This document shows positions 1 to 12,945 of a stretch of DNA of 64,000 nucleotides, one piece after another. Below the pieces are notes generated by a model, which made no database searches, was not told the origin of the DNA, and saw only the letters and a program-made list of their open reading frames with translations. The stretch is from Shinisaurus crocodilurus. Its lineage: Eukaryota; Chordata; Lepidosauria; Squamata; Shinisauridae. Within the stretch, counting starts at the first letter, position 1. Each line of letters starts with the position of its first letter. The translations under genes were made by a program, and so were the position numbers. The stretch covers positions 111,746,789 to 111,810,788 of the forward strand of contig CM037877.1 of the NCBI GenBank assembly GCA_021292165.1, given 5' to 3'.

Positions 1-318
1 CTCCTTCAAGCCCAATTTGAAAAGCAGCATGCAGGCTACTTCCAATGTTCTCTTCCTCCTCCTCCCTGCCAGGTTATCCCCTTCTACAAAAAAGAAAAGC
101 TCTACCTGGGGGAAGGCAGCAGAGGGCTCCCTTCGTGGCAAGAATGGCCTGGCAAGACTCTTTTTGGCTGCAAATGGCATGCGGAATATCATTTCCTGCC
201 AGGAATCATGGGGCCTGTAGTCAACTAAACATTACCAAGAACTGGCGGCTGCCACCAAATCCATTGGCCCCTTGTTCCATCTCTTCTCTCCAACATAATA
301 TTTACAGAGTAATGAAAT

Positions 319-425
319 GTGTGACGTGAGGTCTTCACATGGTGCACTTCTCTGCCTCTGCTCAACATCAGTGGCTGCCATAGAGTGAGGGGAAACATAC
401 CACATGAGGACATCATGCATCTCAT
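319..425. repeat. Dispersed repeat, copy 1 of a pair
   Basis: tctctgcctctgctcaacat and gtggctgccatagagtgagg match the segment at 2478-2600 (ccctgcctctgctccacatt, tggctgccactggagggagt). Family unknown. Confidence 0.55.
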
Positions 426-585
426 TACCATATATCACAAGGAAGAAGAGGGAAAACTGCACGCAGAACTATGGTTCTTGTTAACAATTAGTTTTGCCTA
501 CAGAACCTCTCTTAAATTCACTCTGTTTCTGATCCTTCTCCTTTGGCAGATTCATGTGTTAATGGGCAAAATGCTCCTATTACAA

Positions 586-921
586 CAGGGCTGGAGAACC
601 TTAGGCCTTGGGGCCAAATCTGGCCCTCTGGGGTTCCCCAAAAGGCCCCACTCCCTTCTCCTGGCCCCACTCCCTTTCTCCCCAATCACTAATTGTTTGG
701 TGGTTTCCCATCTTTTGTGCAGCTGTTTCCCCCATTCTAAAAGGTTGAAATGCCTCTCCTAAGGCTTAGTCACCAGCAGGAAGAGCTTTAAGCTAAAATA
801 TTATGGTATTTTTGGCCTTGCCCCTTTTGTTTTCAGCCCCACCCGTCACTGGAATGCAGCCCCCGAGAGCTTCTCCAAAATGGAATTCAGGCCTTGGGCT
901 GAAAGAGGTTCAACACACCTG
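586..921. mobile_element. hAT-like non-autonomous element (336 bp)
   Basis: Ends cagggctggagaaccttagg and, reversed, CAGGTGTGTTGAACCTC. The inner segment ggccttggggcc is mirrored near 890. The target duplication is decayed (tattacaa and ccttagaa). Confidence 0.6.
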
Positions 922-1409
922 CCTTAGAACATAAAAACAAAATGCCCTGGCCATAATCACAGTGAGTGGTATAGGGGTGTTGCAAAATGCGTCTGCATGC
1001 CGAGTGCTGCATTTCTCATGGGGGCCCTTTGAGTGGAGGCCAGGCCACTTAGCGAGTGGGGAGATGGGCTGGTTCTGCCCTGCACTACAAAATCGTTCCC
1101 AAGTTCAGCACAAAACGTTTCCTACAGGATCAAATGGCAGCTATTCCGTTTATATAGGAGAGCATCAAGGAGGGGCTAACCTGCCCCAATGACCCCAGTA
1201 CCTGGGGTGAGAAGAAGGTTTTGCTCCTTCTCAACTGCATTCCAGACTGCAGCCTGTCTCCTAAAAATAAAAATAAAAAAGTCATCAGTAAGGGTCATCG
1301 TACTGCCCCAACTTGGGTTTCATTTCTTGCTGTGACAGTACCTTGGGAACTCACTATATACAAGTTGTACTTGAAGAATGTCCTAAATCTTAGCCTTTAT
1401 TCTGCAAAA

Positions 1410-1612
1410 TATTATTAAAATTAGTTCCTTCCAATCATCTGGTGTCTCACCTGTTCTCCATGAGGTTTCAAAATTGTTGACTAGTGGTTCCGCTGTATCC
1501 TGTGCTAGTTCCTTTAGAATCCTTGGGGGGGTGTCATCTGGTCCTGCCGATTTAGAAATATTTAATTTTACTAAGTTTTTTTCCCCCACCTTCTCTGTTT
1601 TCCTGCCTAACC
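1410..1612 (-). pseudogene. CR1-group LINE reverse transcriptase fragment
   Basis: On the minus strand a frame reads SAGPDDTPPRILKELAQDTA and then SWRTGETPDDWKE. It corresponds to SPGPDELHPRVIKELAEELS and SWRTGEVPDDWRR in the intact CR1 ORF2. It is a short old fragment of a related but different family. Confidence 0.8.
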
Positions 1613-2477
1613 AACATGAATGATAATTAGTTCTCAGTGGTCTATGTTCTCACAGGAACCCACATGAAATTTTGCAAATCTGAATGCAAAAAAACATGTA
1701 ACTTTGTAAGTACTGACTGTGGAACTTTAGCACATGTAAGTAGAAGAAATAGAATTCCTTGTTTTATGATGTTCCCCCACTGGTGAGAACTGATAAATCT
1801 ATGCAGACGATGTCACATGATAGAGCTTTACCTGGACTGTACCACTTCAGACAACAGGGATGAGGGTTGCATATTTGAATGCTCCCCCCATGGAACAAAA
1901 GTTCCCCATACATTAAACTAGCAGGAAAAAGGCTGGCCCCAACCCATTTTCCTTGCTCTACTAGCTTTCTAGGCTTAGGGAGGTGGGAGTGGCACGTTAA
2001 AAATATGCAATCTCCCACCTAAAACTGAATGGCATCATTTTAGGGGTGGGTGGTGGGTGGGGAGAGAAACACCACATGATTATGCTGCATGTGTTCATTG
2101 GCTCTAAGCTGTAACTGTTTTTGTTATAGGCTTATAATGTCATAAATAGAGCTTCATGCGGAACAAAGACTGGAATAAAAATAAAGTTGTTAATCTTTAA
2201 AAGAAGAAAAAGAAGCACACTTCAACTGACATAGTGCCGTACAACAGTGATTTATTTATTTTATATTTTATTTAAAAGGTTTCTATATTATCCTTCAGAA
2301 AACCTTCCAGAGCAACTTGTAATACATATGGAGATCCCACACTCTTCCCCCACCTTCAGACACACTTACTTTCTTTGGTTTTTTTTTTTAGGGGCAACAC
2401 TGTACTTTACAAAGAAGGGATTCACTCTGAAAATGGCAATCCCATGTCAAATTTTCCCCACCCTTTTATAGTATCTA

Positions 2478-2600
2478 GTACAACACGCCACAGCCTGAGG
2501 CCACTATGATGTGCATTTCCCTGCCTCTGCTCCACATTATTGGCTGCCACTGGAGGGAGTGGGAAAACGCACTTTACAATGATGTCAGGACATCCAGGAT
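2478..2600. repeat. Dispersed repeat, copy 2 of a pair
   Basis: Partner of 319-425, same orientation, moderate divergence. Confidence 0.55.
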
Positions 2601-3611
2601 AAACTGACCTAAAGACATGGCAGGGGGGGGACTCAATACTGGGCTGGCATTTTTGGTGGCAGACCACGTCCTTTGTAGCATATCGCCCTGCCCTTAATTG
2701 CCAGGAAAATGTCCTTACTTCAAAGTGTTACGGTTCCAAAAAAAATAAATGTTGCTGGTTCCACGGAATAGAAACTTCACCTACAAATGTTCAGTTCTTC
2801 CTTTCAGACTTCTTGTGGGATGTTCATAAATGGGGAAAAAACAAAATTAAAATGTGCCCTTGAGTCAATTTTGAATTGATTCAATTTTGAATCACAGCAG
2901 TAGCACCTAGTAGCAGCAGCTACTAACAAAGTTACCCAGCCTGGTAAAAGGCAGACATTGTGAAGGGGATGTTAGAACGCCCTCTCAGCCATGGCACCTG
3001 CAGGCACTTAACATCCTCTCAGTCTGGAGAGGCTCTGCCCACAATTACTACAAATAAATCCAGCATTAACAGTTGCAAGAAAAGTAACCTTGACTTAATC
3101 ACACCCTCATTTAAAATGGAGTAAAGAAATAGCTCAAGGACATTAGCATCAAGCCCACTTCAAAACATTCACCAGCAAATCAGCTGATGCATAGGCATCT
3201 TTCTTGCCCTATGCCGATGTAAACAGGCATCTTTTCCTAGTAATCTCCTTATAGTGTCAATCACTTCTCCAATTTCCAACACAGTTTGATTCCTGCATCT
3301 GCCATTTCTTCCTTTGAAAGAAAAGGGGAAAGGAAACTTTAAATAGCATATTACAAAAGAGACTCTTACCAAAACCATTAACCATCAAAATCAAATACCT
3401 ATTGAACAAATAAATGCTTTTGAGTAGAGGAAATAAGCAAGGGAAAACCAAAAGCATTTAAGCTATTTCAAAACAAGGCAGCTAAAGTGCTCAAGGAACT
3501 ATCCAAAACCATCAAATAGCCTCACGAACATCTGTTTACCTGAGAACTAAACAAAAACCAATCTTCAGTATCGAATTAAATATATTTTTTTAAAGGAATG
3601 AAATCACAATG

Positions 3612-5290
3612 ACCTTGTTCACATGACATGACAACCCATGGGTGATCAACCACGGTGGGTTGTCGTGTCATGTGAACCCAGCGCAGTTTTTGCAGGGTGG
3701 CTTATTTTTCACCCTGAGAACCCATGGCCTGTTTTAGGGTTGTTCATACCCATGGTGGCTTGTTGTTGTGTCATACAAACCCAGCTGGGTGATTTTATCG
3801 TGGGTTGCCGGGAAAGGCTAGAGAGCTGCCTGGCCAAAGCAGCAAAAAAAGCCCATCCTGCTCACTTTTCACAATCTCGCCAATGACTGCCCTTCCACCA
3901 ATGCCGAAACAGCACTTTGGAAGGACCATCACTTGTTCCCCAGTTTTTTATTTTTTGGTGCCTCAAAAATGCCCAATGGAGGTCGCAATTTTTTTTAAAA
4001 AAAATTGTTGGTCTTTTGTAAGTGCACAAGTGTGCACTTACAGTTATCCAATATGAGTATTGACAAGATGAGGTTGCCTATCAGCTAATTTGTGCACAGT
4101 TGCAAAAAACCGGGGGAGAAATAACAGTAAGAGAAAGGAGGGAGCTGGTGGCACCTGTCAGAACACTGAAAAGGGGTGGGGGAGCCAAAGGAGTAAGTGC
4201 ACCAAAATTGGGGGGGGGGAATTATCTCCCCCTTGGTGATGTGATCCTCTCACTTCTAAGTGTTGAACTGACAGTTCTCAATACCTTCCACCTTCTCAAC
4301 ACTTCCCCAAGTCTCCAGCTGCTCCAGAAAGGGGAGATATTAACTCCCCCCCCTCCTGTTTTCACACCTCCTTTTCCGAGCAGTTACTGCTTGCTGTGGT
4401 TACTGCGGTTCCCTGACAGTTTTTCTTTTAAATGGCAGAAATGTACAAAAAGATTAATTACCGGGAGGTAAATGGAGGCAACATTTGTGCCCTGCATTAA
4501 CTGCTCCGTGTGGAGGTGTGCAAATTTCCCCTCCATTTACTTCCCAGCCATTAAATATCTGTATATTGCAGCATTTCTTTTCAGAACTGTCAGGGAACAG
4601 CAGTAACTGCAGCAGTAAGTGCTCCAAAAAGGAGCTGTGAAAAGGGAGGGAGTTAATTTTTCCCCTTCCTGAAGTAGCTGGAGACTCGCAGAAGTGTTGA
4701 AAAGGGAGAGGACCACATATCTAAGGGGGAGATATTGTCCCCACGCTTTGGTGCACCTACATTTGCCACTCCCCCCAACTGTTTTGGTGCTTTTCAACTG
4801 ACAACTCGGCAATTGGTCCCTGGCAAATGTGTGCAGATCAGCCTATATGCCATCTCACCTTATCAATCAGTTACCTACTCCACTTCCCCACTCCCTTTGA
4901 CAGCTGAAACAGACAAGGAAATTGACTAGGCAAGACTAGGCATATTGGACAGCTGTAAGTGCGCACTTGTGAAAGACCAACAAAGATAATAATATTTTTT
5001 TTAAATTACGAACACAGTTGTGCAGTTTTCTTGGGGTGAAAAAATAACACCCCCGACTCCAACTGCACTCTTCTGAAGTTCGGGGGGGGGGGGGAGAAGA
5101 AGAGGTGAATGAAAAGGGGTAGCAATCGGAGTGGCAAGGGGGAGACAAGGCGGGTTCTGATGCAAAGGACACTGGGATACGTGCCGGAGCTGGCTGGAGG
5201 ACTGAAGGGGAAGGAGGGGGAGAACCCATGGTAAGCCTGATCAACTTATTCAGAGGGTGGCTTAGCATGTCATGCGAATGCGCCTAGCAG
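3612..5290. mobile_element. Large foldback-like inverted repeat (about 1.7 kb)
   Basis: The left half (3612 to about 4490) is mirrored in the right half. For instance ttggtcttttgtaagtgcac (4009) pairs with gtgcgcacttgtgaaagacc (4959), and ctgacagtttttcttttaaa (4413) pairs with ttcttttcagaactgtcagg (4574). Ends carry ttcacatgacatgacaaccc and, reversed, TTCGCATGACATGCTAAGCC. Open frames inside it are not coding. Confidence 0.65.
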
Positions 5291-6674
5291 CAACACTACT
5301 GGCACTCATGAGATAATTTGGGGGGGGGGGATATGATCTATTGAGCACACATCGGTGAAAATGTTGTATCTATAATGGCCACCTATGTAATTTTTCCAGA
5401 AAAAAATATATACTGAAGTAGGATTGATCGATTAAAAAAATTATATCCCGCCTATTTTAGATAAACTCTAGGGGTCAATGAAAATAACATGCTTAACCTT
5501 TGGGAGCAGGATTTGCACTGGTGAAGTGAGGGCCAGTGGGGGAGGGTGAGAGAAAGCATATAGTTCTGTAACCCATTCCTGAACTCTTATCCACAGTAAA
5601 AAAAAATCAACAAATATCTGCATCACTCGCCCTAGACAGCTTACAATTATAGTTAAAATAAAGTAAGTAATGAGTGAATGCAGTACAATCCGGGCCCTTG
5701 ATTATTATCATTTTCTGCTTCCTGGACAAATCTTCACAGAATAGCAGCTCTGGTACAACCTCACTCTATTCCAACACCTTTATAAGATCACAGCAAGAAG
5801 TCATCCCAAGGAGTTCATTTACAAAGAAAGATATTTACACTGAGTGTCCCTCTAACACACAGGACTGACTTCTTCAAACAAACTGTGTATTCAGTTCAAC
5901 CCTCTTGTTGTTAATCTTATCACCAATGGATTAGATTAGTGATTGTTGTAAAACTATGCAAGGCAATCTTCTGAGCTTTACAAGGATTCCACATTTGTTT
6001 AGATTAGCCAGAATCGTTGAACTTAGGTCACACTTAGTTCTCCACATTTAACCCCCAATTAATTTGTTACAGGCAACAAGTATGATTGGCTCCACCATCT
6101 GAACTAAGAACAAGTTTCAGATTCTCTGCAGCACACAAGCATTCGGTGGCAGAAGCATGGGGTTTCTCAGTAGACTAAGCAATGGAGCAAGAGTTCCCCA
6201 GTGTAAGAAATGTGGAAAAAACACTGGCCTACAGCTCTAGTCACACAGATCAGCCACAAACAGAACATTGGTTCCACCTTCACATTTCAAAATTACTGGA
6301 GGCCAACACCTAATTATATTGGAGCAAACAAATTTGAACAATCTGTGCACTATAGGAAAATGTAGACAGAATGCCAAAATAGAGCATTCCCCCACTCTCC
6401 GACAGTAGGGGACTGAGTGGGAGGGGCTGACATGCACAGGGTCATTGGGGGAGGGACCAGCACACATGGCCCCATCCTTCTTACTTGTGCACATACGCTC
6501 ATAACACCTGGAGAGAGCTTAGCTCTGATTGGGCAAAACTGTGAGCTAGAAACTCCCTGTCTTAAATCTTACCTCAATGATGAAGTCAGTGGATGGGCTT
6601 ATGCAAGCCACTATTCAGCCTCAGTCTCTCACCAATATCATAATATAGTAACAGTAATCTCAATTCTCCAAGTG
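5291..6674. other. Non-coding sequence, nothing recognised
   Basis: Short tail-like words occur near 5445 (ttatatcccgcctattttag), possibly an old SINE or LINE end. No other feature was seen. Confidence 0.45.
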
Positions 6675-7275
6675 CCAGTCCTCATGTAGCCAAAACAGCA
6701 TCTCCCATGCACAAGGAGGAGGTATCAGCAGGCTTGGGGAAGCCCCAAGATATGCAGAAGTACCAAAAACAAAAATGGGTGGTGATGGTGATGGTGACCC
6801 CCACAAAAGACAGCCCAGTGAGAACCGAGCACACCCAGTGGCCACAGAATACTGATTGACAGTGGAGGAAAGAAAAAGAAATGAAAAAGCGGGGAGGGGG
6901 GATGGAATGGAGCACCCTGGAAGAGGACAACATTCCAGTCAGGAACACTCTGCATTGCAACATTTTGTTGCAAGTTCCACTTGTTCCTTCTATTTCTGAT
7001 GTTTAGGTGTGAGTGATGATGCTTATGCAGCCAAAACAGCACCACAAAAGGAAGGTATCAGCAGGCTCAGCAGACACCCAAAGTTTGCAGACATACAAAA
7101 ATCTGGTGAAACCCCCCCCCCCAGCAAAATGAGGGCTAAACACGCTTAGTGGCCATGGAATGCTGACTGACTGTTGGGAAGGAGGGAAAGGAATGGAGTA
7201 TCCTGAAAGAGGGCATGGCTGATGGACTGGAACAGTGAACAGGAGTACTCCACACTGCAAGCAGGCTCCACTTGT
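6675..7275. repeat. Tandem duplication of a segment of about 300 bp
   Basis: The left unit (6675-6990) and right unit (7010-7275) share ordered blocks: tagccaaaacagcatctccc / cagccaaaacagcaccacaa, ggaggtatcagcaggcttgg / ggaaggtatcagcaggctca, and gtggccacagaatactgatt / gtggccatggaatgctgact. They are well diverged, so the duplication is old. Confidence 0.75.
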
Positions 7276-9836
7276 TGGAATACTAAACTACCTTACAGGG
7301 TTTATGTAAGGATAATGTATGTGAAGCTCATTGAATATCCCAGAAAAATACTTTATAAATGCTCAATATTATCATCAGTGTTATGGACGGATTGGCTTCT
7401 GCACTTGCTCATCCCAGCATGTACAGGTGTAACAGGTGTTTTCCAGCCAGAGATTTCTCCTCACAAAACAGAAAAATCCATTCAGATTATGATTACCGAT
7501 CAGCAGAGCTTCCATGATATACTGCAGGTGTCACTGTAGGCATGGAAATCCAAATCTTGTCTTGTGTGCACACCCCGGGTGAATCCTACCCTGGTTTTGG
7601 TAGGTGAGAAGTCTACAGGCAAATGAGTTGCCTCTTAAGTAGATTGGAATGTTGTGCTTTAAATATTATTACAGGGATATTCTAGCCCCGCCATTCAGGC
7701 CTCCTCCTCGTTTATAAACTGTACAAACAAGGCTGGGACAAGACAGCAAGCAAGGGGTTGCAGAACCAAGAATGTGATGGATGAGAAGAACATCCCTATC
7801 TTAACCAAAATTTTAAACACATTGCACACTTGCTAATACATATTATTGCATTAAATTATCCAGGAGAATCTCCTGCCATGTAGTTTTAACGAGGGTGTTC
7901 AGGCTATCAACTAAACATTCTTTAACTCATCATCTGCCTTTTAACCAGTTCATTAAAACGAACTTCATATTACCAAAACCTCACCAAAGCAGGAGCCTCC
8001 CCCCCCCCCGACATATTGGAGATAAAATAATAAAGAGAAATTATAATTCATCATTTTCATTCCCTCTTACTTAGCACACCAGAACCAAGATAGCCTTAAT
8101 TTTCAAACTCAGTTACAATTTGCCATTCCAAATTAAACTTGGGTTTTAATCAAGTAATCAAGTTTAGTTGAGCTTACAGCCCTAAAAATATGAAATCCCA
8201 CAATACAAATAAAAACAAGCCATAACCCTCTGCAGGCGTTCAGCCGAGCCTGTGACAGCACACACTGTAGGGGGCATGGGGCTGCGAGCTCCAGGTTCCG
8301 CCCCCCCCCCATCAGCTGGCACACAATCTCCACTCCTTTCGTGCATCCATGCGAAGGTCTGAGGGGAGATTCTAAGCACATTCAGCTGAATGTGCTTAGA
8401 AGCCTCCCTGCAAACTGAAACCCTGCATTATCAGAGTTCCCAATTTCATAGATTCATAGATAGAGTTGGAAGGGGCCCACAAGGCCATCGAGTCCAACCC
8501 CCTGCTCAATGCAGGAAACTAGAGGAGGGGTCTCCCATCCGACCCTGCTTAGCTTTCCACACCCAAAACAGCTGAGCCAGCGTGAGCCACAGGCCTGTGC
8601 TAATTGTGGGGAAGCTTCTAAGCATGTTCAGGCAAATGCACTTAGAATGCGCGAAGGCCTCCAGTGGCAATGGAGATGTTGAGGGCGAAGCTTGCACGCA
8701 TGCCCCCAACTGCCCTCTTCATGCATTCACAGCAAACGCCTTAAGAGAGCTGATATTGTCCACATATCTGCTTCTTTCAGCCAGCTTTCATGAAATGGGA
8801 GGAAATTGCTTGAAGCCAAAGTCCACGCAGGAAATACACCAGGAGTCAGAGGACCACAACTGATGCATGTTTTCAATTTGGGTGCACTGCGAAAACTGGG
8901 AGCCTCCCACTGATTTACGGATGCAAGTATGGTTGCCAGCCTTTCACCTGGCAAACTACCCATTTGCGAAGCACGGCAGGCAAGAAGCTCTCCCATCAAG
9001 AAGCTTATCCCTGACGAAGGAAAATAATGGGTATCAGTTTGTTTTAATTATTAAATACAGAGTTGGGGAAAAAAACAGGTCACTAATGGTCATTATAGGC
9101 CCTTATCGCCTTCACAGTAATTCAAGAGTGTGTCTGACAAAGAAAGACACCACTATTTTAAGACTGCCCATATTTAGTTGGTGGGGGGGAGGTTGATGGC
9201 TTTTTATTTGCTGCTGCTCTATGCTAACTCTAGGGGTCCCCCCCCAACACTTATTTTTTTAAATAAAAGGCAGGACTGACTGAAATGTATTTAGATACAC
9301 AAATCCAGCTTCCAGAGTTGGGAGAAGCCCTTGTCTCCTACAATGGCCCCCTCCTACAGTGACAGGTTCGTGAGGGTCCTAGAAGGCTTACCTTGAAGAT
9401 GGGCAGCTCATGACCATCTTAATTTCTGAGAATGCTCTGGAGTCATTCCAGGGCATTGTATGTGTGCAGAGGGGTGGGCAGAAATGACCACCACCATAAA
9501 AACTATGATGGCTCCCAGTGGAGTGGGCCCTGCCAGGGTGCTGGGGCTCTGGCAGGTGCCCGAGAATGCCATCAGTTGCTGCTAGGCCTGCTGTCTTCAC
9601 AGAAAAATAAAGACCAAGTCTGTCATTAAAAATGTTTATTTATGGACAGAGCTCTTTAAGACAGAAAGAGTTGACAAAAAAAATTACGATTGAGTGATTA
9701 ACTCTGCTTGGATGTGCAACCCCCCCCCCCCCACGTGCAAAGGGTTGGTTCACATTTCTTCAAATGGCAAGTTTCAAGTTAAAGTAAAAGTGGGATTTAT
9801 GTGGTTGTCATCTGTTCATAGTTTTTATGGACCGCT
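7276..9836. other. Non-coding sequence with one SINE
   Basis: Only the 5S-SINE at 8445-8592 and several homopolymer C runs (for example 7998, 8302, 9721) stand out. Open frames are short and unsupported. Confidence 0.45.
8445..8592 (-). mobile_element. 5S-rRNA-derived SINE with CR1 3' tail, copy 1
   Basis: On the minus strand it has a head from ggctcacgctggctcagctg, a 5S-like core with gctaagcagggtc and gatgggagacc, then the CR1 3' end (cattgagcagggggttggac and onward) with atgaatctatgaa. A deletion of about 17 bp removes the CCTGGTTATTACTTG part of the 5S core. Confidence 0.85.
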
Positions 9837-9985
9837 TATAAGAACATAAGAAGAGCACTGCTGGATCAGAGTAATAGTCCATGTAGTCCAACATTCTGCT
9901 TCCCACAGTGGCAAAGCAGATGCCTCTGGAAAGCCTGAACACAGGGCATGAAGGCAATAGCCCTCTCTCACAGTTGCTCCCCAGT
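9837..9985 (-). mobile_element. CR1-group LINE 3' end (same family as 32964-33230)
   Basis: The stretch ataagaacataagaagagca at its left end followed by ctgctggatcagag and gtccaacattctgcttccca matches the 3' end of the same family in reverse orientation, truncated and diverged. Confidence 0.6.
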
Positions 9986-10639
9986 TCATATGTCAGAGCT
10001 CCTGAAACAGGGATGGAGTTTCTTCTTCTTTTCTTTGCAAAGGCAGAATTATGTGTCCACGCCAATTTTAAATCATCCTTGCTTTCAGTTTCAAAAGTAT
10101 GCATTTGGGAAAGAGGCAACAAAGAAAATACTATGAGGTATTAAATAAATATAGTCCATAGTGTCATTTTATTCACCTAAGACTACTAGTGGCAGAGGAC
10201 AGAGAAATGCAGAATATCATGTTGGCGCAACATGAGAAGTTCTACTAGACGGTACTGAGGAGAGGGGGAGCTAAACACATAGCTGCCATTTTTAGAAACA
10301 GCCATGTGCTTAGTATGATGTTTAATTCTGGTCTTCCCTACTTTGAAGGACTCTGAATTGCTATCTATTATGCAGAAAAAAATATCCTGTATTACACACT
10401 AGTTACATGGTTTAAGAGCTGAAATAGATGCCATGACAGCCATGGGTAAAGTATTGATTGCCCTGTAAGCATTCCATGCATGCCCCACCATATTTAAAGT
10501 TTACTGATCATGTGTAACAGTACATTCCCGCATGTAGCATTATCGCAGCACTGATCAGCAGCCTAGGAAGGAGCACAGCTGGTGTGCCAATACTTTATGT
10601 GAATGGGCCAGAGTACATAAGGCATCATGGAAGACATAT

Positions 10640-10970
10640 CTGAATCAGAAGATACTTTCAGATGTTTACTGGAACTGGGGTATCTTTCAGCAATCCTTCA
10701 GAGACCCAGAAACCACTTCCCAGAAAGTAGACAATAATTCAGCAGCAGAGGCGTTCATAAACGTTTTCCACTGTTCCAAAGGGGCCTTATGTTTCTCCAG
10801 TTGTAGCAGTCTTTATATATATAAAATTCCTGAGAGGGTACCTTTTGGTTACTTGATCTATACCTGTGATGCATTGTTTGCACTTGCTTCTTAGCCAGGA
10901 CACACTCCTTATCAAACCATTTACTTTTAACAGGACACCAGTTGGGTCCATCAGTCTCCTGGGACAACCA
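10640..10970 (-). pseudogene. Probable non-LTR LINE fragment (endonuclease-RT linker)
   Basis: A minus-strand frame contains WFDKECVLAKKQVQTMHHRY, the wording typical of the linker before the RT in L2/CR1-type LINEs. The repeat may extend to about 11600, but I cannot support more. Confidence 0.5.
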
Positions 10971-12540
10971 TCCTGATCAGTCCTCCATCCCTGCTGAGGC
11001 TCAGGGAACCAACAAGTCTAAACCTATCCCATAGTGATCTGCCCATGGCAACAGAACTACTTAAATCTTTGCCACATTCTCCCAGCCAGCACAACAAAAC
11101 TATCAGATCAAGTGTGTCCCTTGAAATGAGCGGGGCCAGAAACCACTAGGGACAAATCCATGGTTGCCACGGAGGCCAGGAAATCCTGAGTCACTCCCAA
11201 CAGGCCAGTCTTGTTAAAGTGAATATTAAAGTGCCCAATACCACAAGTCTGGGAGACTGCAACATCACTGCCAAGACCATCCCAGCTAGCTCAGGAATGC
11301 AGACACTTGGACAGCAGGGTAGACAGAATCTCTATTCTACTCCAGGCACTGACTTTCAGGAACAAAACTGAAAGACTAGACTACTGGATGGGCACCTGGT
11401 CAGAGTGATGTTACAGAATGATAGGCTGCTGCAACTCCACCTCTTCACCTGCCAGATCTTGCCTGCTGCTGCACAAATAACCCAGAAGGGCAAAGCTGGG
11501 AGGGATTCAGCTTCGTCCAACCAGCTTGGCGCTCTCATCATGTCCTGAATGGCTGCTGTTTTTCCAATCTGTTGGATAATTAAAATTGCAGTCAAAACCT
11601 ATGGCTAATGTTTCACCAGGTAATTGGGGGAAATGGTTAAGATCACTGATACCTTCTAGGATGGTTTTCCTAGAAGGTACTCATTGAATTATTAACAGCC
11701 TGAACAGGAAGTGGGCGTTGCTCCCAGCTTCTTCCTCTTTCTGTTCAGACTGGAGTGACCTTGGCACCACCAGGTTGTTGTCTCCACGTGGTCCTTGTAG
11801 CAGCATGCAGCCAGAGTTGCTGGTCTAAACTCCACAAGTTCAGACCCCAAGTATTTCCAAATGAACTTGTAACCAACTGTAAGAAACGTCTTTTAAGCCC
11901 GCCTGAATGAAACTGCATAATCTGAGTGAGTAAATGTTACTTTTAACTTTTACAAGACTGTGTCTCTGATTATTGTTCTGAGGGAGAGAAAAGGGGGCAA
12001 AACCAGGGAAATCCAGTCTGCCTTAAAGCATCCTGGATTACCAAATGCTAACTGGCTAACACTAGCCAAATCTAAGCTTCTTTTAAGCTGGAAAGGGACT
12101 GCACTCTGCTGATCTCACTAACGTGAGATAGGAAGGATATCACTCCACAATATATCCTCTCCTAGTATCTTTTTCAAGTCCCAACACAATCATCAACCTG
12201 ACATTCAACAGCAGCACTTTCAGGGGAAATATCACCAAGGCAATTCAGATCCTGCTGGCCACAAGATGGCCTGGAAGGGGTGACAGCCAACACATGGATG
12301 GGGTCCCTTCCCCTGTAAAGATCTGGCCATCTCCCACCACTATATCTCCCTCTGATCTCAATCCATAAAATGGCTATAACCCTATTTCCCATCTCTTCAC
12401 TCTCTCTGGGAACACATCACTCCCACAACAAATCCTACACAACAAACTCAGGCAAGCAAAGATGTTAAAATAATTAAGTTAAAAGAAAAATTGTCAGTCC
12501 TGTGCCTTCTCTCAAGATGACACTTAGTGATCAGCCTATA

Positions 12541-12945
12541 ATACCCTCAATTTATTTATTTATTTGTTGTATTTTTGGATCGCCCATCTGGCTGGCAAAC
12601 CAGTCACTCTGGGTGATGTACAACATGATAAAATACATTTAAAATACATGATATAAAATATATTTAAAGCAGTATAAAACAGTATAACTTTTAAAATCTT
12701 AACCCACCCCATATTCCCGCCTGAATAACCATGTTTTTAGTGAGCGGCGGAAGCTCAACAGAGAGGGGGCATGGCGGATGTCACTAGGGAGGGAGTTCCA
12801 CAGTATGGGGGCTGCCACAGAAAAGGCCCCCTTCCTAGTCCCCACCAGTTTAGCTGCTCTGGCTGAAGGGACAAGGAAACGGCCGTCTGTGGCCTCAAGA
12901 CCTCCCACTCTGATGTTTCCCCTTTGGTGGCAATCTGCCACGCTT
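12541..12945 (-). pseudogene. L2-like LINE 3' end (C-terminal remnant plus UTR and tail)
   Basis: A minus-strand frame ends with GAFSVAAPILWNSLPSDIRH and FRRSLKTWLFRRE, the conserved C-terminus of L2-clade reverse transcriptases. It is followed by a 3' UTR and a (AAAT)n tail at 12549-12567. It is 5' truncated. Confidence 0.75.

Larger units (their letters stand above)
922..3611. other. Non-coding intronic sequence with little structure
   Basis: Apart from the CR1-group fragment (1410-1612) and the dispersed repeat at 2478-2600, I see only AT-rich sequence. No exon with matching splice sites was found. Confidence 0.5.
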
